Position numbers and translations under genes: made by a program
Shown here: in pieces, positions 44,698-57,470 of the stretch
Layout of the letters: each line of letters starts with the position of its first letter
Numbering within the stretch: position 1 is the stretch's first letter
The notes under the pieces: generated by a model
Databases searched by the model: none
Told to the model about the DNA's origin: nothing
What the model saw: only the letters and a program-made list of their open reading frames with translations
Assembly: GCF_002878395.1 (NCBI RefSeq)
Contig: NC_061115.1
Span: forward strand, 92,514,595 to 92,578,594
Direction of reading: 5' to 3'
Length of the DNA stretch: 64,000 nucleotides
Source: Capsicum annuum
Lineage: Eukaryota > Streptophyta > Magnoliopsida > Solanales > Solanaceae

Positions 44698-46867
44698 TGA
44701 TACGACCCAAAGTAGGACATCGATGTGATCGGTATTTTATGTCCCATGTGGACCAGAGATCACACCCTACACCTAACCAACCAAACATAACATCCGCCAA
44801 TATTGGATGAATTTAAAACATATAGCAAAATAGCATGCAACAAACCTAAAGAAATCAAAATAGGTCCATAACCGATGGCCAATGACCGGCCAACCAACCG
44901 ACCAACATCAACAATATCTACAATAATCCAAACTAAGACTTCTCAATAGAATTAGAAACAGTCTTAGTCTAGACTTGTCCTCAAATCTGACATATGACAA
45001 TGAATGATAATAATAATGTTACTGATAATGAAAATAACTATCAACTCAATTCTAAGAATGAAAACTAGTGAAATGCCTAAGTCTTCTAAGGAATGGAACC
45101 TCACCACTTTATCACAACACCAAAAACCAATGAATTGAACCAATCAACCTAACTTTACATTGGAAAAGTGAAAGAAGCCCTGGTGCCTGCATTGCATAAG
45201 GATATAACATTCAGAGATATTTAGTGAGGTGAACACTAGTATGTAACTCAGGGATAAGGATGATATAATGTCATGATCAATAGTTAAAATAATTCAAAAA
45301 TAATGCAATAATCAAATCCATATATATATGTATATATATATATCGCATGCCGAGATAGAGAATAAGGCTTAACATGCACTTAAAACGTTAGCCTAAATTG
45401 TGTAGCTCAACTGTCATAACATATACCAATAGGCTATATAGGCCCCAGCTCTCACCCCCTAGTCTGGCCCAGAGTGTGTAGCCACACGAATTGAAGATTA
45501 ATCTTATATATATGCATTGGGACCCAGACCTCCAAATTATATTCTAAGGTAAAGTAACCACCCAATCATGTACTGATATATGGGGAATTAAACCTCACTT
45601 ATCTTGTAATAATAATGAAGGGGACTTAAATATTCCTAGTCAATTAGACTCCCGCATCAAAAAATGCGGTTTTCAGTATTGGTCACTCGAACCTTCACTT
45701 TCACGAATATTTATCACACAATCCCATTCACTGAACTACAATACACATTTAGGTATATATTGTTGGTACCATCACACTAACTAGACTTTCAAGGAAACAT
45801 TAACAAGCAAAAACAATTATTATCACTCTGGGAAATTCACTACCTCTTTGTTCAATTTTACAAATTCCCTATTTCTCATAATTAAAAACCAATTTCACAA
45901 TATGGGGTTGGGGTCATAACAACTTCAAAAGTCACAAGTTTGGGAAAATCACAATTCCCTAGTTCATTCACCATACCCATGTACCTATAATTTCAAAATC
46001 ATAATTAATGCATAAATAATCATATGTAAACCATGAGAAATATTATTTAATCCATACACATTAAAAAACCCAAACTTTGTTCCAAAACCAACATCAGTAT
46101 CTCACGAACAATACTTTAAAACATATGCTTTCATCAAATTAAAAATGAGAAAAAGTAACATGGTTTAAGACCTTTGATGACCTACTTCTTGAAAATCCTA
46201 AGTATGGCTGCTTGAGAGAATTTAAGAGAGATTTTTGAAAGTGTTTTAGTAAGTTAACATTTCTAATGAGGTCCCCAATAAGGTTTTAGCTTGTGGGTTA
46301 CAGTAGGGTTCAGGGTAAATATCCACAGTGCCCTTAATGAATAGACTGAAAATTATCACAAGGGACTACAAGTCACTGTATAACTTGTACAGTAACATTA
46401 CAACTCAACACCCTGAGTTGTAACCAAAATAGTTCCCAAATATCCACACACTATTGACCCTACTAATCAATTGGAACAACTCATCATGGAAACCTACGAC
46501 TCATATGGTCTAGTCATAATCAACAAAAAACCCAATTGGGTAAACACCGAACATCCTACGATTTGCACCCAATGACTCATAACAAGTTCTTATGACTGAT
46601 AGTGAGCCACTCATACTTACAGAAGAACTTTGCCACTTAATTTTTAATTTGATACGATTTGATCCCAATGACTAATCATGGGTCTTTATGATTCATGCCC
46701 TTAAGTCGTACCCAAGATAGTTACTTAAATACCAGTAACTGGACACCTTACAATTAGGGTCACCTAACTCGTCAAGACACTCTATGACTTATAGGGTGAG
46801 TCATAGTCAGGATAGTAAGGATAAAATTACAGAAATTTTTAATGGATAAAAAAACTAGAGCGTTACA
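44698..46867 (-). repeat. Element B 5' LTR
   Basis: TGATACGACCC at 44698 corresponds to TGTCACAACCC of the left copy, and the copy ends CGTTACA at 46867. The microsatellite near 45320 and GACTCAT-type motifs at 46380-46800 match the other LTR in position. Internal to it (left), a weak primer-binding-site-like GATACAAAAAT lies at about 44681. Confidence 0.88.
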
Positions 46868-46872
46868 TGTCT

Positions 46873-47092
46873 CCTTCTTTAAACAAGCTAATAGGAACAT
46901 GAAGACGACCTAGTATTATATCTATTATCTCACTATCCTCAGCCATAATGAAGTTATACATCCTAGAGTTCCACCACCCATAGTACTGCCCATTAAATTA
47001 GGATGGTCTAGTTTTGAATTCTCTTCTTCTAGATTAGGTTGAGTGACAATGACCAATATATCACTCTAGGTATGAAACTTTTAGAGTGTCTT
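46873..47092 (-). pseudogene. Copia K gag N-terminus
   Basis: The minus strand reads NGQYYGWWNSRMYNFIMAED then SEIIDIILGRLHVPISLFKE, the conserved start of copia gag. The reading ends at the element B junction and resumes beyond 37562. Confidence 0.8.
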
Positions 47093-47105
47093 CACTTTCA
47101 AACCA
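47093..47105 (-). other. Copia K primer binding site, degenerate
   Basis: Plus-strand ACTTTCAAACCAA corresponds to GCTCTGATACCAA with several changes, just inside the LTR end TGTTAAAAC. Position supports it more than sequence. Confidence 0.5.
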
Positions 47106-47107
47106 AT

Positions 47108-47817
47108 TGTTAAAACTTAGGGGTGCACCACCTTACAAGGGACCATGTTTGGTAAAGTCAGACACAGGTAATAAAGCAGTAAACTGATAAGGAAATAACA
47201 CTTTACATAAAAGTAAACCACAAAATAATTCAACATGGAAACCCCTTACTCAAGGAAGGAAAAACCATAGCTTGGCCTCACAATCGCTCAACAATCCATT
47301 ATAATCAAACTCATGATTACAGAGTCCATTAGAACCTAACTTTAGGATCAACTAGTATGAAACAACTCTATTACAAACTATATATGACAAATCGGTCAAG
47401 ATCTCTCCTTGACAATGATTAACTCTAACCAATATCAAACTTAGGTAACTCTTCCCAAACACAAAAGAAGCATTACTCATATAACATAAGTAATTCAAAT
47501 ACAGACTAAGACTTGACTCAAGAACAAATAGACTCTTAGCATACAAAAGCTTGGAACTCAAGCAATATTTGAGTTTTCACTGATTTCTCTATTTGAATGA
47601 TCAAATTGTAAAACTATAAATTAAGGAGCATTATGTTCTATTTATAGTAGGATAATGATTAAAGTATAAAATCAATTGGTCTAGGTATCCTAATAAGTAT
47701 ACCAGTCACCAGCTTATTTTGTTACACTCACAGACAAAACTTTATAGGACAATGACATTTGTATATTTTTATGAAGACTAAGGGACCTGGTCCCTTGTTG
47801 TCAGTTGCTCATTATCA
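47108..47817 (-). repeat. Copia K 5' LTR, about 710 bp
   Basis: It runs from TGTTAAAACTTAGG (47108) to ATTATCA (47817), beside the degenerate primer binding site. It carries GGGACCTGGTCCC, a palindrome typical of the start of SIRE/Tork LTRs of Solanaceae (reverse orientation), and a TATTTATAG motif near 47640. No partner copy is in the window. Confidence 0.7.
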
Positions 47818-49257
47818 AAATAAGTTTTATCACCCTTCCTTATGAGTTGTTTTGAAGTAGTTACCTTTTTTCTTAAAGGTGGTTTTATTTTTGAGGTCCC
47901 TAGGGTAAATGTTTTATTATCTCTTTGGGGTGTTGTTTATATACTTTCATTCTTATTTTATACACATGTGTTTAAGTTGTGTGGCCAACAACTTGTGGAT
48001 GCTAAGTTTATTATTTGTTTATGTAAGAGTCCATGAATGTTAAAGACTTTTTTCCACCTTCATAGGGTTGGGAAATTTGAAATATCTTAAAGGGCTTTTG
48101 GGAGAGTGTATACCACCATAACTAGAGGGAACCTAACTCCTTGGAAGAACAAATTATTCTGGTTTTGTATGGTTTCTAGTAGGGCCTGTTTTTTCCTAGA
48201 TGCATGCCTCCATTGATAAAATATCTCTCCTTAGATGCAATTTATAACAAAATGCATACAAGAATCAAATTTCGGTCACTCTAAAAAATAATTCATAAGT
48301 TGCACACAATAAACCACATGCTTGCCCTTAGTATAGTACTCCACTAATATCAAAATGTTGAAGCATAGGATCAAAAAGGTCTTTATAGATTGTAATGTGG
48401 GCTAAGGGATGAGTAGGAACTATTTTGTCCAATAATAGTGGCTAACTTCCCTAAGCCCTTTAATACATCACATGTTACAATTAATTAATCTTCAACAGCT
48501 AACTTTTACCACTTCTATCTACCCATATCTTTTGTTTTTCCCCATCTTATTAAGCTCATTCACAAACACTATGGTGGGAGGATTTTCAATGTACAATTGA
48601 TTCAATTTGAACAAATATTTATTCTTGTCATTCCTAAACTCCCAACCACAACACATTTATCTTTACACACCAATACTATTACCTCAAGGCTTCAATTTCT
48701 CCTTTATCCTTCTTGAGTTTCCAACTCCTTAACTTAATTAATTTATCATTAAAGTACTTAGGAGCTTTGGATATAATTAAAGTCAATCAAATAAGGGATT
48801 AGGCTATATCTGAGGATAACAAAGAAAAAGCTAAAGGCTCAATGGGGTTAACTAGGATAATGCACAATGGTAGGTAAAAAAAGGGTATAAATATAGCTAT
48901 CAAAGAAATACCTATATCATCTCCTAAACCCATACTCTTTATTTCTCTTTGTACACACACCAAGAAAGTTGAAGACATCGCGTGCAACAAGAAATATACT
49001 ACAACCTCACATCACACGTGGCACATGCTCAACTCATGTAGGATCATCATAGACTCTAAACCAAATAATAACATTAATTCCAATTAATCCAAGAAGTATA
49101 AGAGTTATAAACATGAGCCTAAGAGTCGCAAAAGTAGTAATTCACACAATCAATATGCTTTTTAAAACCAAAACACTTTCATCATGCAGTCATAAATAGC
49201 ACCAACTAGAACACCCCACACTTATAAAATTTTAAAAATTACTCCTAAAATAGGAAT
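47818..49257. other. No gene seen; possible Athila-like 3' LTR/UTR
   Basis: No supported coding frame. It lies 3' of an Athila-like polypurine tract on the minus strand, so part may be that element's LTR, but I found no matching copy at 52081-54016. Confidence 0.35.
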
Positions 49258-49275
49258 TTCCCCACCCCACACTTA
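49258..49275 (-). other. Polypurine tract of an Athila-like element
   Basis: Minus strand reads AAGTGTGGGGTGGGGAAA. A shorter echo, AAGTGTGGGGTG, lies about 50 bases further left near 49209. Athila elements carry tracts of this kind before the 3' LTR. Confidence 0.5.
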
Positions 49276-50530
49276 AAAATCTACTTTGTCCCCAAAGTAA
49301 AGTTAAAAGGTAGAGATAGAAATACTCCTTAAGTCCTCTTGGCCTATTTATTAGAATTCTTAGACATTAAAGGGATCTAGGGGACCCCACATTTAGTCTA
49401 TGCCATGCTCCTTAGCTTAGGTTTTTTGGTACATAGACTTCCCATCAACCTGTGACTCAACAAAAACAAAAATTAGTGATGTAAAAACTAAAAATACATA
49501 AAATAAATCTTACCTTACCTTTGGTTGTCTTTCAAGCAGCACCTGATTTAGTATCGTGGCATGACCTACATTAACTTACTCATTTTTCTTCAATGTCTTT
49601 GTCACACTCGGAGGCCATATTGTTATTTGTTTGACTCTTTTTAAGTATTAACTCTGTAGGGAAATAAAATTCTTAAAATTAGCCTTTGTAGGCTCATAAA
49701 TTTACATCATTTCAGGCTGGGATGGTTATTTCTTGGGTTGCTCAATGAGGAAGTTCGAAGAGGCCTTTTGTGGAATAGACTCAACTACCCCACACTTATT
49801 CCCTTCAATTCTATAATCATGAATAAATATTTGTAGTGGGATATTGTATTGAGCAATTTGTACACTTTAAAACCCGTCTCTTTATCATCCATCCTTATTA
49901 TGAGTGTGCCCTCTCTCACATCTATTAAAGCTCCTCACATCGCCAAGAATGGACGTCCCAAGATAATTGGTACTTTTTCATCTGCCTTAAAATCTAAAAC
50001 AATAAAGTCAGTAGGATGGGCTATGGTCCAGTTTGCCAGTTACAGTAACACAAAGCTCCATCTAGGCTTCCCCAAGCCTAAAGTGTCGAACAAAGAGAGC
50101 GGCATCAAATTGATTCTTGATTCTAAGTCACTCAGTGCGTCGACCACCTCACTATTCCTAATTTGAATAGGGAGAGCGAACTTTGTAGGGTCTTTGAGCT
50201 TTTTAGGCATCTTCAGCATTACCATAGAGCTACACTCCTCAGTAAGTGCTACCGTCTCAATATCCTACAACTTAAATTTATTTGTTACAACTTTCATTAA
50301 GTACTTAGTGTACTTGGGCATTCCCTGCAAAATATCTAAAATATGAAGGTTAATATGAGGCTCTCTGAATGTGTCAAAGAAATTCTTAAAAAATAAATAC
50401 CCTTCGGTATCAGCCTCTGTGGGAAAGGTGGTGATATGATCCTCTTCACTGGTTCAACAACTTTGGTTTTTGTGTACTCATACTTCCTTAAATTTTTAGT
50501 AACTTTGTCTGCAACTGGTTGGGGAGTCAA
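49276..50530 (-). pseudogene. Athila-like protease remnant
   Basis: The frame 50040-50225 reads KKLKDPTKFALPIQIRNSEV then DLESRINLMPLSLFDTLGLG, which matches the Athila protease with its active site (usually DLGASINLMP) altered. Readings continue as [16 protein letters not shown] text near 49950 (as [11 protein letters not shown] in one frame) and end near 49650. The region to 49276 has no RT, RNase H or integrase. Confidence 0.8.
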
Positions 50531-51692
50531 CTATGCATAAACCTCCTTAGTTTTCTTTGGAGGTTCTTTATACCACTCCTTAAAATGATTGCTATTAATT
50601 GTTTAGGAGCTTCAGTAGTACTTGGAAAACCACCTTGAGCCTTATTATTTTGTGCCTGTAGTAGCTGCCAAACATGCAAATCGAAGTTCCTTGTAGACAC
50701 TTGTTGAGTCTTCATATCTTCCCACTGACTCTTTATATCTACTGCCAATTGTGCTTGATCAGAATAAGTTGTTTTAACATCTCTTCCACATTGCTTTTGG
50801 CCTGATTTCCTTGAATCTACTGCTACAAAAATTGTTGCTGGTTGTTCCATGAGAGATTTGATTATTGGGTCTTCCACTTCATATTATAGATGTTCCCATA
50901 ATTCAGACTTTGAACACTGCCCACAAACATTACAAACTTAGGATTTGTAGCAGACATAGCCATTGAATTCCCACAATTACCACAAACCGCACACCAACAT
51001 GTAATCTGTTGAATTGCATTTACTATTGATGCAGGTCGTGTAACCCCCAACATTATATTGCTTATTTGATTTTGTAGAACAATAATCTAGGAAGATAAAG
51101 CAATAAATTGGTCCACCTCAAATACACCTGCAACCTTCTTTGTAGCACTTCTAGAGTCAAAATACCACTCAAGATTTCTTTGAGCAATCTGGTTAAACAA
51201 AGTATAAAGATAATCATACCTCAACTCCAAAGCTTGACCACCTACTACTGAATCTAGAAAAATTTTCATGTTATGGTCAAGTGCCTCAACAAAAGTATGA
51301 GCTAATACCTCATTGGAATACTAATGATGTGGATAGTATCGAAGAAGGGCTTTGAAGTGCTCCTAAGCATGATAAAAATTCCCATCTATCTTCTACTTGA
51401 AGCATATAATCTCACTGCATAGTCTTGCAGTCTTGCCAGATAGAAATAATTGAATAAGGAATTTTTGGGCTAAGTCATCCCATATTGTGATTGAATTTAC
51501 TGGCTTCGTGTTCAACCACTTCTTTGCTTCCCCTAATAGTGAAAAAGGGTACAATGTTAGCCTAACATAATTAGTTGACACACCCATAGGGACGAATGTG
51601 TCACTGATCTCCAAAAACTTATGTAGATGGATATGTGAATCTTTATGTGAAAGCTCGGTAAAATTTCCACTACTGATCAAAAGCTTCACCAT
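50527..51692 (-). pseudogene. Athila-like gag remnant
   Basis: The frame 51393-51692 reads HLHKFLEISDTFVPMGVSTN, LTLYPFSLLGEAKKWLNTKP and TIWDDLAQKFLIQLF, the capsid-like retrotransposon gag domain. The frame 51087-51269 continues with LYTLFNQIAQRNLEWYFDSR. A damaged zinc knuckle CWCAVCGNCGNS lies at 50862-51053, and the gag C-terminus (VWQLLQAQNNKAQGGFPS) at 50527-50877. Frame changes separate these. Confidence 0.9.
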
Positions 51693-52054
51693 GTTCTATT
51701 TAAGCTCAAAGTTACCTCCCGCAATTGGTTTCTAAAAAAGGGATGTCAAATTTATTTAAAGTGGGATTCCCACTTCCTTTACTGTCCTGTGGGCTTGATG
51801 ATATTCAATCATTAGAGTAGGATTGTCTTGTTCCTCTTGAAATTATAGGATAAGGGGGAGAAGTATTGCTTATCTCCTTCATTGATTGAAGTGTTGCTCT
51901 GCTTTGATGCTAGGTTTGACCAATTCCCTATCCCTTGCTAGCTTATTAGTATGGAAACCTATTTCTTGCAAATTCAATACCAAGATCAAGTGTAAAGCAC
52001 CCAAGAAATCTAAAATCTAAAAAACTAAAAATAAAATAGTTGCCAAATTACAAG

Positions 52055-52074
52055 TCCCTGAAAATGACGTTAAA
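52055..52074 (-). other. Degenerate primer binding site, tRNA-Asp type
   Basis: Plus-strand TCCCTGAAAATGACGTTAAA resembles TCCCCGGCAACGGCGCCAAA, the reverse of the Athila/Tat primer site, with about seven changes, mostly C-T or G-A. It lies about 350 bases upstream of the gag start, where expected. Confidence 0.5.
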
Positions 52075-52080
52075 AACTTG

Positions 52081-54016
52081 TTGTGCACACACAAGTATGC
52101 ATGGTCTCACCAAGTAATACAGTGGCCTTAAAATAAATCTAAATATCTATCCCTCAGAGACTTGTTTTAACAACTATAAATTACATGAAAAGTAAACAAT
52201 GCGTAAAGTAGAGAATTAAGACAATCAATGGATGAAAGCCCAGGATTAAGGCACTTCAAACAATCATACTATGCTATTCAGCTTTATTCAATAGATTGTT
52301 TATCTTTGTTGTTTATTCATAGGGTTTATCATATGATCATGGTCTCCCAGCCTCTAAACTTTTACCTGACTTGGACACTACAACTACATCATTGTGCGGG
52401 GATGTAATAATCCAAATAGATGCATGGAGCTATCATCCTACATGTGAACCAAGCAAGACTTCTAGGTATATCACTATACTATACTCTAATTTAAATTCCA
52501 TATTTTATAAAAGAATAAGAACCTTGCTCTATTCATCCCCATATTTTATCATCCTATTTCCCCTCCCAAAATTACAAGGTCGATAATATTTGTATTCTAT
52601 GGTTAGATACTCCTTAAAATAGTTAAAACAAAGATGAACAAACCACCAAATTTGATTATCAATCCAAAAAAACTCAATTCAAAGTGAAACTAAATATGTT
52701 CTTGACTTTAACACCAGAAAAGGGGCATTTAGCCACAAATTTACATAACCATAATCCAAATCAATGTATACATGATTAAATCTATTAAAAATATAAAGTA
52801 AAGATAAATAAACCCTAATTAAAGTGTTTATAATACCATCATTAATACTCCAAGATGTCCAAGGTATCCAAAGAAGTGTACGACAAGTCCTATTTATAGT
52901 AAAAGATATTTGACCGTATATAAACTAAGCCTTGTGTCGCATTTGTCCAGACTATGGGAGAGACTGGTCTACTATGTTTTTTATTACACTGGAGATATCA
53001 GAGTTACACGTGGGTTAGTCCAATGGGGAGAGGTCAGTGTCGCATCCATATCGTGTTGCCTCATTAGAATTTACCTTTGACGCCTCCACTTTACCTTATG
53101 CATTTCTCTTCCATCATTGGTATTTTGGTGTTATTTTAATTCAATTTATAGCTTGTATATTTATAAAATACCACAATAATCAACCCACCAATAACCCTAA
53201 ACAATCATACACCAAATATTATAGCTCAAAATAACACAATTTCAAGAATGGTGGACTAGAAACTCGAGCCAAAACTAGGCTTTCCCATATTGATCTTTAC
53301 TTCATGTTTTGACTCTTGTCTCATTTAAATTGCACTTTGAAAATTATAAATAATTTTTACCTCACATAATTACATAATAAAATTTTTTTTAACTCATTCA
53401 CCACATTAAAATCCACCGTGATAAACTAGTTCAACACCTATATCAAGCTAGTAAAACTAGTTTTCTCATCTAAACTCTAAATGATCAATTTGAACCCAAA
53501 CCATTTTAAAAACACCTTGAAACATTGTAATAAAGTACTTAACCACTTATATGATCAATCATATCATCATTAAGACATTAATCACACAAATTTCCCTCAA
53601 AACAAGGGTAAATAAGCTCGGATAACCACACTAAAGTGCATAAATACACCCAAAATAAATCTATTATTCCCAAATGTTGATAGAAAAAAATCAATTATAT
53701 ATAAAAATACTACAAATTGTGAATGTCCAAAATATGAAGAGATGTTTGAGATGCAACACTCTTTGTGAATAGATAATTCCCCCATTTCCTACTCTTTTCA
53801 CGGCCACACAAGGTCTTCAATCTTTTAATATAATCAATGTAGTATAAGTATTTTAAAAGTGTGACTTATGTCAACTAATTAAATTGCATTACAAGAAGAA
53901 CAACATTATAAAAATAGAGTAATTGACATTAAAATAAATGCAAAAAAATAATGATGAACAAATTTTCCTACTAAAAAAATATATACAATGACCATACCCA
54001 AATAGTAAAAAAGTTA
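52081..54016 (-). other. Probable Athila-like 5' LTR and flank; no gene seen
   Basis: No supported coding frame. The first part abuts the primer-site-like motif and is presumably a decayed LTR. A TATTTATAGTAAAAG motif near 52890 could be its TATA region. The boundary with the element D LTR at 54017 is clear; the other is not. Confidence 0.35.
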
Positions 54017-56223
54017 TGAAACACCCTGAACTTTGGCCCTTGAAAATTTTTGTGAGTTTTAAACCTTCTTATCATCGTACGACTCACACCATAAATCGTA
54101 TGGTATGGTTACGGGTCTAGGAACCAAGTCATATGTTTGCCATTTTGATATTAGAAGACTCCATACGAGTAGTATGTTCAAGTGACGAGAGAGAGGGTCC
54201 AAAACGTATGTTTCCTAGTCTCTAACCTTTGATGATAGGCCTAGGATATGACATAATGATACTAGTCGTATAATGATGATATGAGATAGGCAAGGAAGTT
54301 GTACGTTTGACAGAATATAGTGTAAAAAATTTTCACCAAGTGACGAGTTGAAGGTACCAATCCTATGATGTGGTTATGAGTTAAAGTGTCCAACTCTACC
54401 CACTTGCATTCTTTTTATAGTTTTTTAAGTTGAGGGTATTTTAGAAATTTCCCACCCTAAGCCATTAAGACCCTACAACTTATAACACTTATTTCGCTTT
54501 AATTCTACATTTTAGAATATTGAAACACTCTCTAAAAAACCCTCTAAAAGATTAGACTGGGTTTCTTCATGGTGATCATCTAAAGGCTTAAGGATTGAAA
54601 TCTCTCTGTGAATCTTTATAGCTCAGGTATGGGACTCTTCTTTTATTGGTACTTCACAAAAAAATATATTTTAAATATTTTCCATGGTTCATTAATGGTG
54701 GTTTTGAAAGCTTTGGTTGAGGTTTTGAATGCATAATGTTGAGTATAGTTTTCTTATTTTTTCAAATTATGATTTTGCATATTTTAATAAATATTTTGCA
54801 CATGTGGGTGCATAAAAATTGTGGTTTAATGACAGGGGTCATGCTTAACCCTATACTTAATTGTTTTTTTCTTGAGTAATGGTTTGATAATGATAATCCC
54901 ATAACCTATTTGTGAAAATATCAATGAGAATTTTTTTTTTACATATGAAATATATTTTAACTAAGGCATTTGCAAATGAATGTTGATAATTGACAAATGG
55001 TTTTCTGAAGGCCCTGTTGGCCATAAATTTATTTTAATTGTAATTGTGGTGGTTTGATTGGATAAGTGGGTTCGATTTCTTAAGTGTTGAATTGAACTGA
55101 TGTCTTTGTTTAGACAACGGGTTTGAGTCCCAAAGTTGACTAATAATGATTATAGCACGTGGTACGCTTGTAAGTAGAGTTTGTATGATGATACCAATGG
55201 GATGCCTTTAGTATGTAATTAGATAATTAGTTTTGTATATGTGTAATGAATGTTTTGAAATGGGATTTAATGCGGGATGTTTAGCTAGGACATGAAAGCA
55301 TAGTTTGAAGGACTAAGACTAGATATGGCGCTAGTCGGTGAGGGTGTCTATATGAGCGGGGGTTCTAGTCCTCCGAATGAATATATGAATTGGAGGTTCG
55401 AGTCCCCTATATTTTATTCATTTTTGCTTAAGTCACCTTGATTATGTTAGGAGGTTTGATTCTCTCATAATGGCATTTACGATTATTGATATTCTCTAAT
55501 TTGTATGGCTACATGCATTAGGGCCCTTCCATCTAGGGGAGATCTTATCCCATATAGCCTATGGGTGCCCTGTTATTTTGTAGTTATTCTACATAACCTA
55601 GGTTAATCTTGTAAAATTTTATGCTAAGCCTTGTTCCCTACCCCAGCATTATATATATATATATAGATATATATATATATAGATATATAGATATATAGAT
55701 ATGCATACATGATATTGCATATGATGATTTGATTTGGTTTTGAATGCTTTCCAATATTTTAACCACTAACCATCTCTGGAAGCTATATCCCCATGTGATA
55801 CAGGGACCAAAGCTTCTTAATTAAAGTGGTGAGCTTTCATAGTTTAGAAGGCTTTATTTCATAGTCTTTGTATTCTATGTTACAAAATTTGCTTAGACTT
55901 GGTTTTGGCTATGGTCCAAGGCATGTCCCAATCGGATAATCTTTTAATTTTGTAAAGACATTGTCAGACTACTGTTGGTATGGGCGGTGTCGCTAGTAGT
56001 ATCAAAATTGGTATTGGTATTGGCATTGATTCCAATATACAATAGTATTGATTGTGGTCATACTTTGATGTCTTTATTTAATTAAACTCACATCTAGTTA
56101 TATGTTTGGAATTTATCATACTCTGAGATGTGTTATGTTGGTTTGATTGAATGAAAAGGACCATCTCCTATCCATGTGGTACTTGGGATGACCATCACAG
56201 CTAGGAACTTGTTCGAGTTATGA
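54017..56223 (+). repeat. Element D 5' LTR
   Basis: It starts TGAAACACCCTGAACTTTGG and ends just before a primer binding site at 56231. Length (about 2.2 kb), the AT microsatellite (about 55650-55700) and TACGACTC-type motifs (54079-54180) agree with element B's LTR in sense orientation. Confidence 0.8.
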
Positions 56224-56230
56224 AAAAATT

Positions 56231-56242
56231 TGTATCAGAGCC
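56231..56242 (+). other. Element D primer binding site, tRNA-Met type
   Basis: TGTATCAGAGCC matches TGGTATCAGAGCC with one base missing. It follows the LTR end and precedes a GTGTCATAGGGTGTCTGACA leader typical of Tekay elements. Confidence 0.85.
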
Positions 56243-56434
56243 TAGGTTTGGTGTCATAGGGTGTCTGACAAAGTCATGTCAAGTAGAGTCTCTTTTATGG
56301 GTATGTAGAACACCACACTTATAAGAGAGCTATCATATATTTAGGAATGTTTCCTTTTTTTGTTGTCTTAATTTTGAGCTATGGAACCTACAGTCTTAGA
56401 TTCTTCTAATTTTTATTTGCTATTGTTTCTAATC

Positions 56435-57470
56435 ATGCCTCCAAGAAGATTTGTTGTTCATGCAACTTCTTCTGTCTCATTAGAGGATAATGTGGATGGA
56501 TTTTGTTCAACTTCTGAGGTCTAGACTCAGTCAAGGTTCGCTACATCTGAGTGTCCTCATGGGGTCCCTATGTCCCCACTGATCCAACTCCCAAGGGTAA
56601 CACTCATTCTCAGTCACCTCCAAGTGAGGTTACTAAAGATGAGTTCCATTACTCCATTATACTATTGACTAAGTTAGTGATGTCTCAGTTGCAATAGTCA
56701 AATTCTGCTACTACTATGGGATTGTCTGAGGCCACTAGTGTAGGCAAATTTATGAGGTTAAATCCTCAAATATTTACTGGTACAAAGGTTGAGAAGGATC
56801 CTCAAAGCTCCATTGATGATATGGAGAAAATTTTTTAGGTTATGCATGCTTCGGAGGTTGAAGGTGTAGTATTTGCTGCTTACAAAATAAAAGATATGTC
56901 ATACCAGGGGTATGAAGAGTGGGAATAGTCAAGAGGCAAGGATACTGGTTTTGATTTATGGGATGATTTCTCTAGTACATTTTTGGATTTCATTTTTCCT
57001 CAGTAGTTGAGAAAGGAAGGGGTGAAAGAATTTATTAACTTAAAGCAAGAAAGGATGATAGTGAAGAAGTATTCTTTGAAAGTCCATCAGTTGTCCTGGT
57101 ATACTCTAAAATTGTTATATAATATGAGGGACATGATGAGAAACTTCTTTTTGGGATTATCTTATGAGTTAATTCTTGAGAGTAAGGCTTCCTTGTTGAT
57201 CAAGGATACAAATATATCTATATTGTTTGTATATTTGCAGCAGGTCAAAGAGGAGAAAAAGAATAAGGCTAAAATTAGTGTGAGGCAGAGTAAGAAATTT
57301 TGATATTCAGAATAGAGTGGGAGCCAAAGGTAGAGTGTAAAGTAGTCTAAGAAAAAGAGATTGGGGAGTCCTAACTCCTATTCGTTGGCTAGTGCTTCCT
57401 ACCCAAAGATATATCGGGAATGATATTTTCAGGTTTGTGACACTTCCAGGCACATGTTCCTAATCTCAGG
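56435..57470 (+). pseudogene. Element D gag remnant
   Basis: ATG at 56435 opens MPPRRFVVHATSSVSLEDNV, then a stop follows. The section near 56755-56860 (FMRLNPQIFTGTKVEKDPQS) is the capsid start, and the frame 57007-57303 reads LRKEGVKEFINLKQERMIVK (starting here as M) then YSLKVHQLSWYTLKLLYNMR, the C-terminal half. The zinc knuckle near 57410-57470 is damaged. Several stops and shifts are present. Confidence 0.85.

Larger units (their letters stand above)
37568..46867 (-). mobile_element. Element B: chromodomain Ty3/gypsy element
   Basis: Gene order on the minus strand is LTR, gag, protease, RT, RNase H, integrase, chromodomain, polypurine tract, LTR, as in Tekay/Del chromoviruses. Target duplication is TGTCA (37563-37567) versus TGTCT (46868-46872), with one mismatch. 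LTR copies differ visibly more than those of element A, suggesting an older insertion. All coding parts are broken. Confidence 0.88.
25385..47817 (-). mobile_element. Ty1/copia element K split by two nested elements
   Basis: On the minus strand the pieces, read from the right, are: LTR (47108-47817), gag N-terminus (46873-47092), [element B], gag (37080-37562), protease and integrase (36134-36990), [element A], integrase end (26451-27242), RT (25741-26450) and RNase H (25385-25740). The copia reading resumes on each side of both insertions at the point expected in the protein. The 3' LTR is missing, truncated at about 25385. The pattern resembles SIRE/Tork-type copia; lineage is inferred. Confidence 0.85.
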
